A stretch of DNA of 5,470 nt from Candidatus Omnitrophota bacterium (GTDB lineage Bacteria; Omnitrophota; Gorgyraeia; Gygaellales; Profunditerraquicolaceae). A program made the position numbers and the translations under genes. This document shows positions 4,653-5,470 of this stretch, piece after piece (the stretch's first letter is position 1; every line of letters begins with the position of its first letter). The DNA is taken from contig JAGOIJ010000112.1 in the NCBI GenBank assembly GCA_017995695.1, forward strand, positions 1-5,470. The letters run 5' to 3'. Under the pieces are notes generated by a model that was given only the letters and a program-made list of their open reading frames with translations, was not told the origin of the DNA and made no database searches.

Positions 4653-5470
4653 TTATATCCTCATTAAAAATGGCGGTATAATTTCTTGGCGCACCAGATC
4701 ATCATTGGTTTCGCGTTTCCTAATAACAAAAACATCATTTTTCACAACCATAATCTCTTGGGCTCTGCGTCTTGAGTTATAATTGGAAGACATGCTAAAG
4801 CCGTACGCTCCAGCGCTCATCACCGCGATATAATCCCCTTCTTTCAGGCGTGGCAGCCTACGCTCCTTAGCAAAGAAATCTCCGCTTTCACAAATCGGGC
4901 CAACCACATCAACCTTGCGCATCTGACTTCCCGCGCTACCACTTTTACGCAAAGGCACAATCTGATGAAAAGCATCATAAAGGGCCGGCCGGATCAGATC
5001 ATTCATCCCGGCATCGACAATAACAAATTCTTTTTTAGGGGTGGATTTAATGTACAAAACCTTCGCCACCAAGATACCGGCGTTGCCGACGATAAAGCGG
5101 CCCGGCTCCAATAATATCTTAAGCCCTGTTTTCTTAAGCATGGGGATAATCTTTTCAGCGTATTTCTGCGCAGTTTGAGGCGTCTCGTGGTTATAGATAA
5201 TACCCAATCCTCCGCCAATATTAAGATATTCCAGGATCATCCCTTTTGCGCGAAGTTTAGCGATAAAATCAGTAAGTTTTCTGATTGCTGCCACAAAGGG
5301 TTCGCTTTCAGTAATCTGCGAACCGATATGCATATGCAACCCGCAGATGCTTAAACGGCTGAACCGATGGCGCATAAGTAAAATTTTATACGCGCTCTCA
5401 AGATCAATGCCGAATTTGTTGGTAATCTTTCCCGTAGTGATAAACTTATGAGTTTTTGCCTCAACGTCAG
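4653..5470 (-). CDS. lysA: Diaminopimelate decarboxylase LysA, C-terminal part (5' end beyond window)
   Basis: LysA is a PLP-dependent fold-type III decarboxylase that converts meso-DAP to lysine and CO2. The frame is open to the right edge, and 271 residues are visible of about 415-420. The first in-window codons read DVEAKTHKFITTGKITNKFG, a recognisable internal LysA segment. The first in-window ATG (5375) is therefore an internal methionine and not the start. The N-terminal TIM-barrel part with the PLP lysine is missing. Counting from the first full codon in the window, visible motifs are HIGSQ (47-51), GGGLG (85-89) and EPGR (121-124), which bind the cofactor phosphate. CESGD (193-197) has the active-site cysteine of the partner subunit, and AGAYGFSMSSNYN (219-231) is the C-terminal beta-domain signature. 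It is the most 5' gene seen, so the promoter and any lysine riboswitch would lie outside the window. Confidence 0.97.
   Translation of the reverse strand, partial: DVEAKTHKFITTGKITNKFGIDLESAYKILLMRHRFSRLSICGLHMHIGSQITESEPFVAAIRKLTDFIAKLRAKGMILEYLNIGGGLGIIYNHETPQTAQKYAEKIIPMLKKTGLKILLEPGRFIVGNAGILVAKVLYIKSTPKKEFVIVDAGMNDLIRPALYDAFHQIVPLRKSGSAGSQMRKVDVVGPICESGDFFAKERRLPRLKEGDYIAVMSAGAYGFSMSSNYNSRRRAQEIMVVKNDVFVIRKRETNDDLVRQEIIPPFLMRI
4659..4662 (-). promoter_or_regulatory. Ribosome binding site of dapF inside lysA
   Basis: GAGG lies within the last codons of lysA, 8 nt before the dapF ATG. lysA stops 2 nt before that ATG, so ribosomes finishing lysA could reinitiate on dapF. Confidence 0.65.

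Noticed and set aside
4430..4681. Plus-strand 83-codon frame opposite the dapF 5' end and lysA 3' end
   Set aside because: It is antisense to two confident genes and shows no recognisable domain.
5003..5218. 71-codon minus-strand frame inside lysA
   Set aside because: It is an alternate frame of a segment coding for conserved LysA motifs (GGGLG, EPGR).
4653..5375. Taking the ATG at 5375 as the start of lysA
   Set aside because: The frame stays open to the window edge and the codons upstream encode a conserved LysA segment (AKTHKF...NKFG), so 5375 is internal and the gene is cut by the window.

Overview
The window is a densely packed, single-strand gene cluster. All seven genes read on the minus strand, so transcription runs from high to low coordinates. 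In that order they are: lysA (5' end outside the window), dapF, lemA, htpX, dapA, dapB and dapL (3' end outside the window). Gaps between genes are only 2 to 61 bp and there is no gene-free stretch over 300 bp. This is most simply read as one operon whose promoter lies beyond the right edge.

Five of the seven genes encode consecutive steps of diaminopimelate (DAP) and lysine synthesis. DapA makes hydroxytetrahydrodipicolinate from aspartate semialdehyde and pyruvate. DapB reduces it to tetrahydrodipicolinate. DapL transaminates that directly to LL-DAP. DapF epimerises LL-DAP to meso-DAP, the peptidoglycan cross-linking residue, and LysA decarboxylates meso-DAP to lysine. With DapL present, the succinylase or acetylase branch (dapD, a separate aminotransferase, dapE) is not needed. 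Only the aspartokinase and aspartate-semialdehyde dehydrogenase steps are missing from the locus.

The set is interrupted by lemA and htpX, a single-pass membrane coiled-coil protein and an integral-membrane zinc protease. This pair is often adjacent in bacteria but belongs to membrane protein quality control, not amino-acid synthesis.

Non-coding DNA is limited to short gaps. Two of them, after htpX and after dapB, carry tandem heptanucleotide arrays built on the same unit, CTCAATA on the plus strand (TATTGAG in the mRNA). One array is nearly perfect and one is degenerate. The degenerate one also contributes to a short hairpin with a GAGA loop. These arrays are the least ordinary structure in the window.

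The organism is a bacterium of moderate G+C that makes meso-DAP, probably diderm given HtpX and DapL. DapL is known from Chlamydiae, Verrucomicrobia and relatives, some Deltaproteobacteria, Nitrospirae, Cyanobacteria, Bacteroidetes and Chloroflexi. The overall feel is of an uncultivated lineage such as Omnitrophota or a neighbour of the PVC group, but that placement is a guess. I see no mobile element, phage gene, CRISPR array, tRNA or rRNA, and no clearly undescribed protein system.
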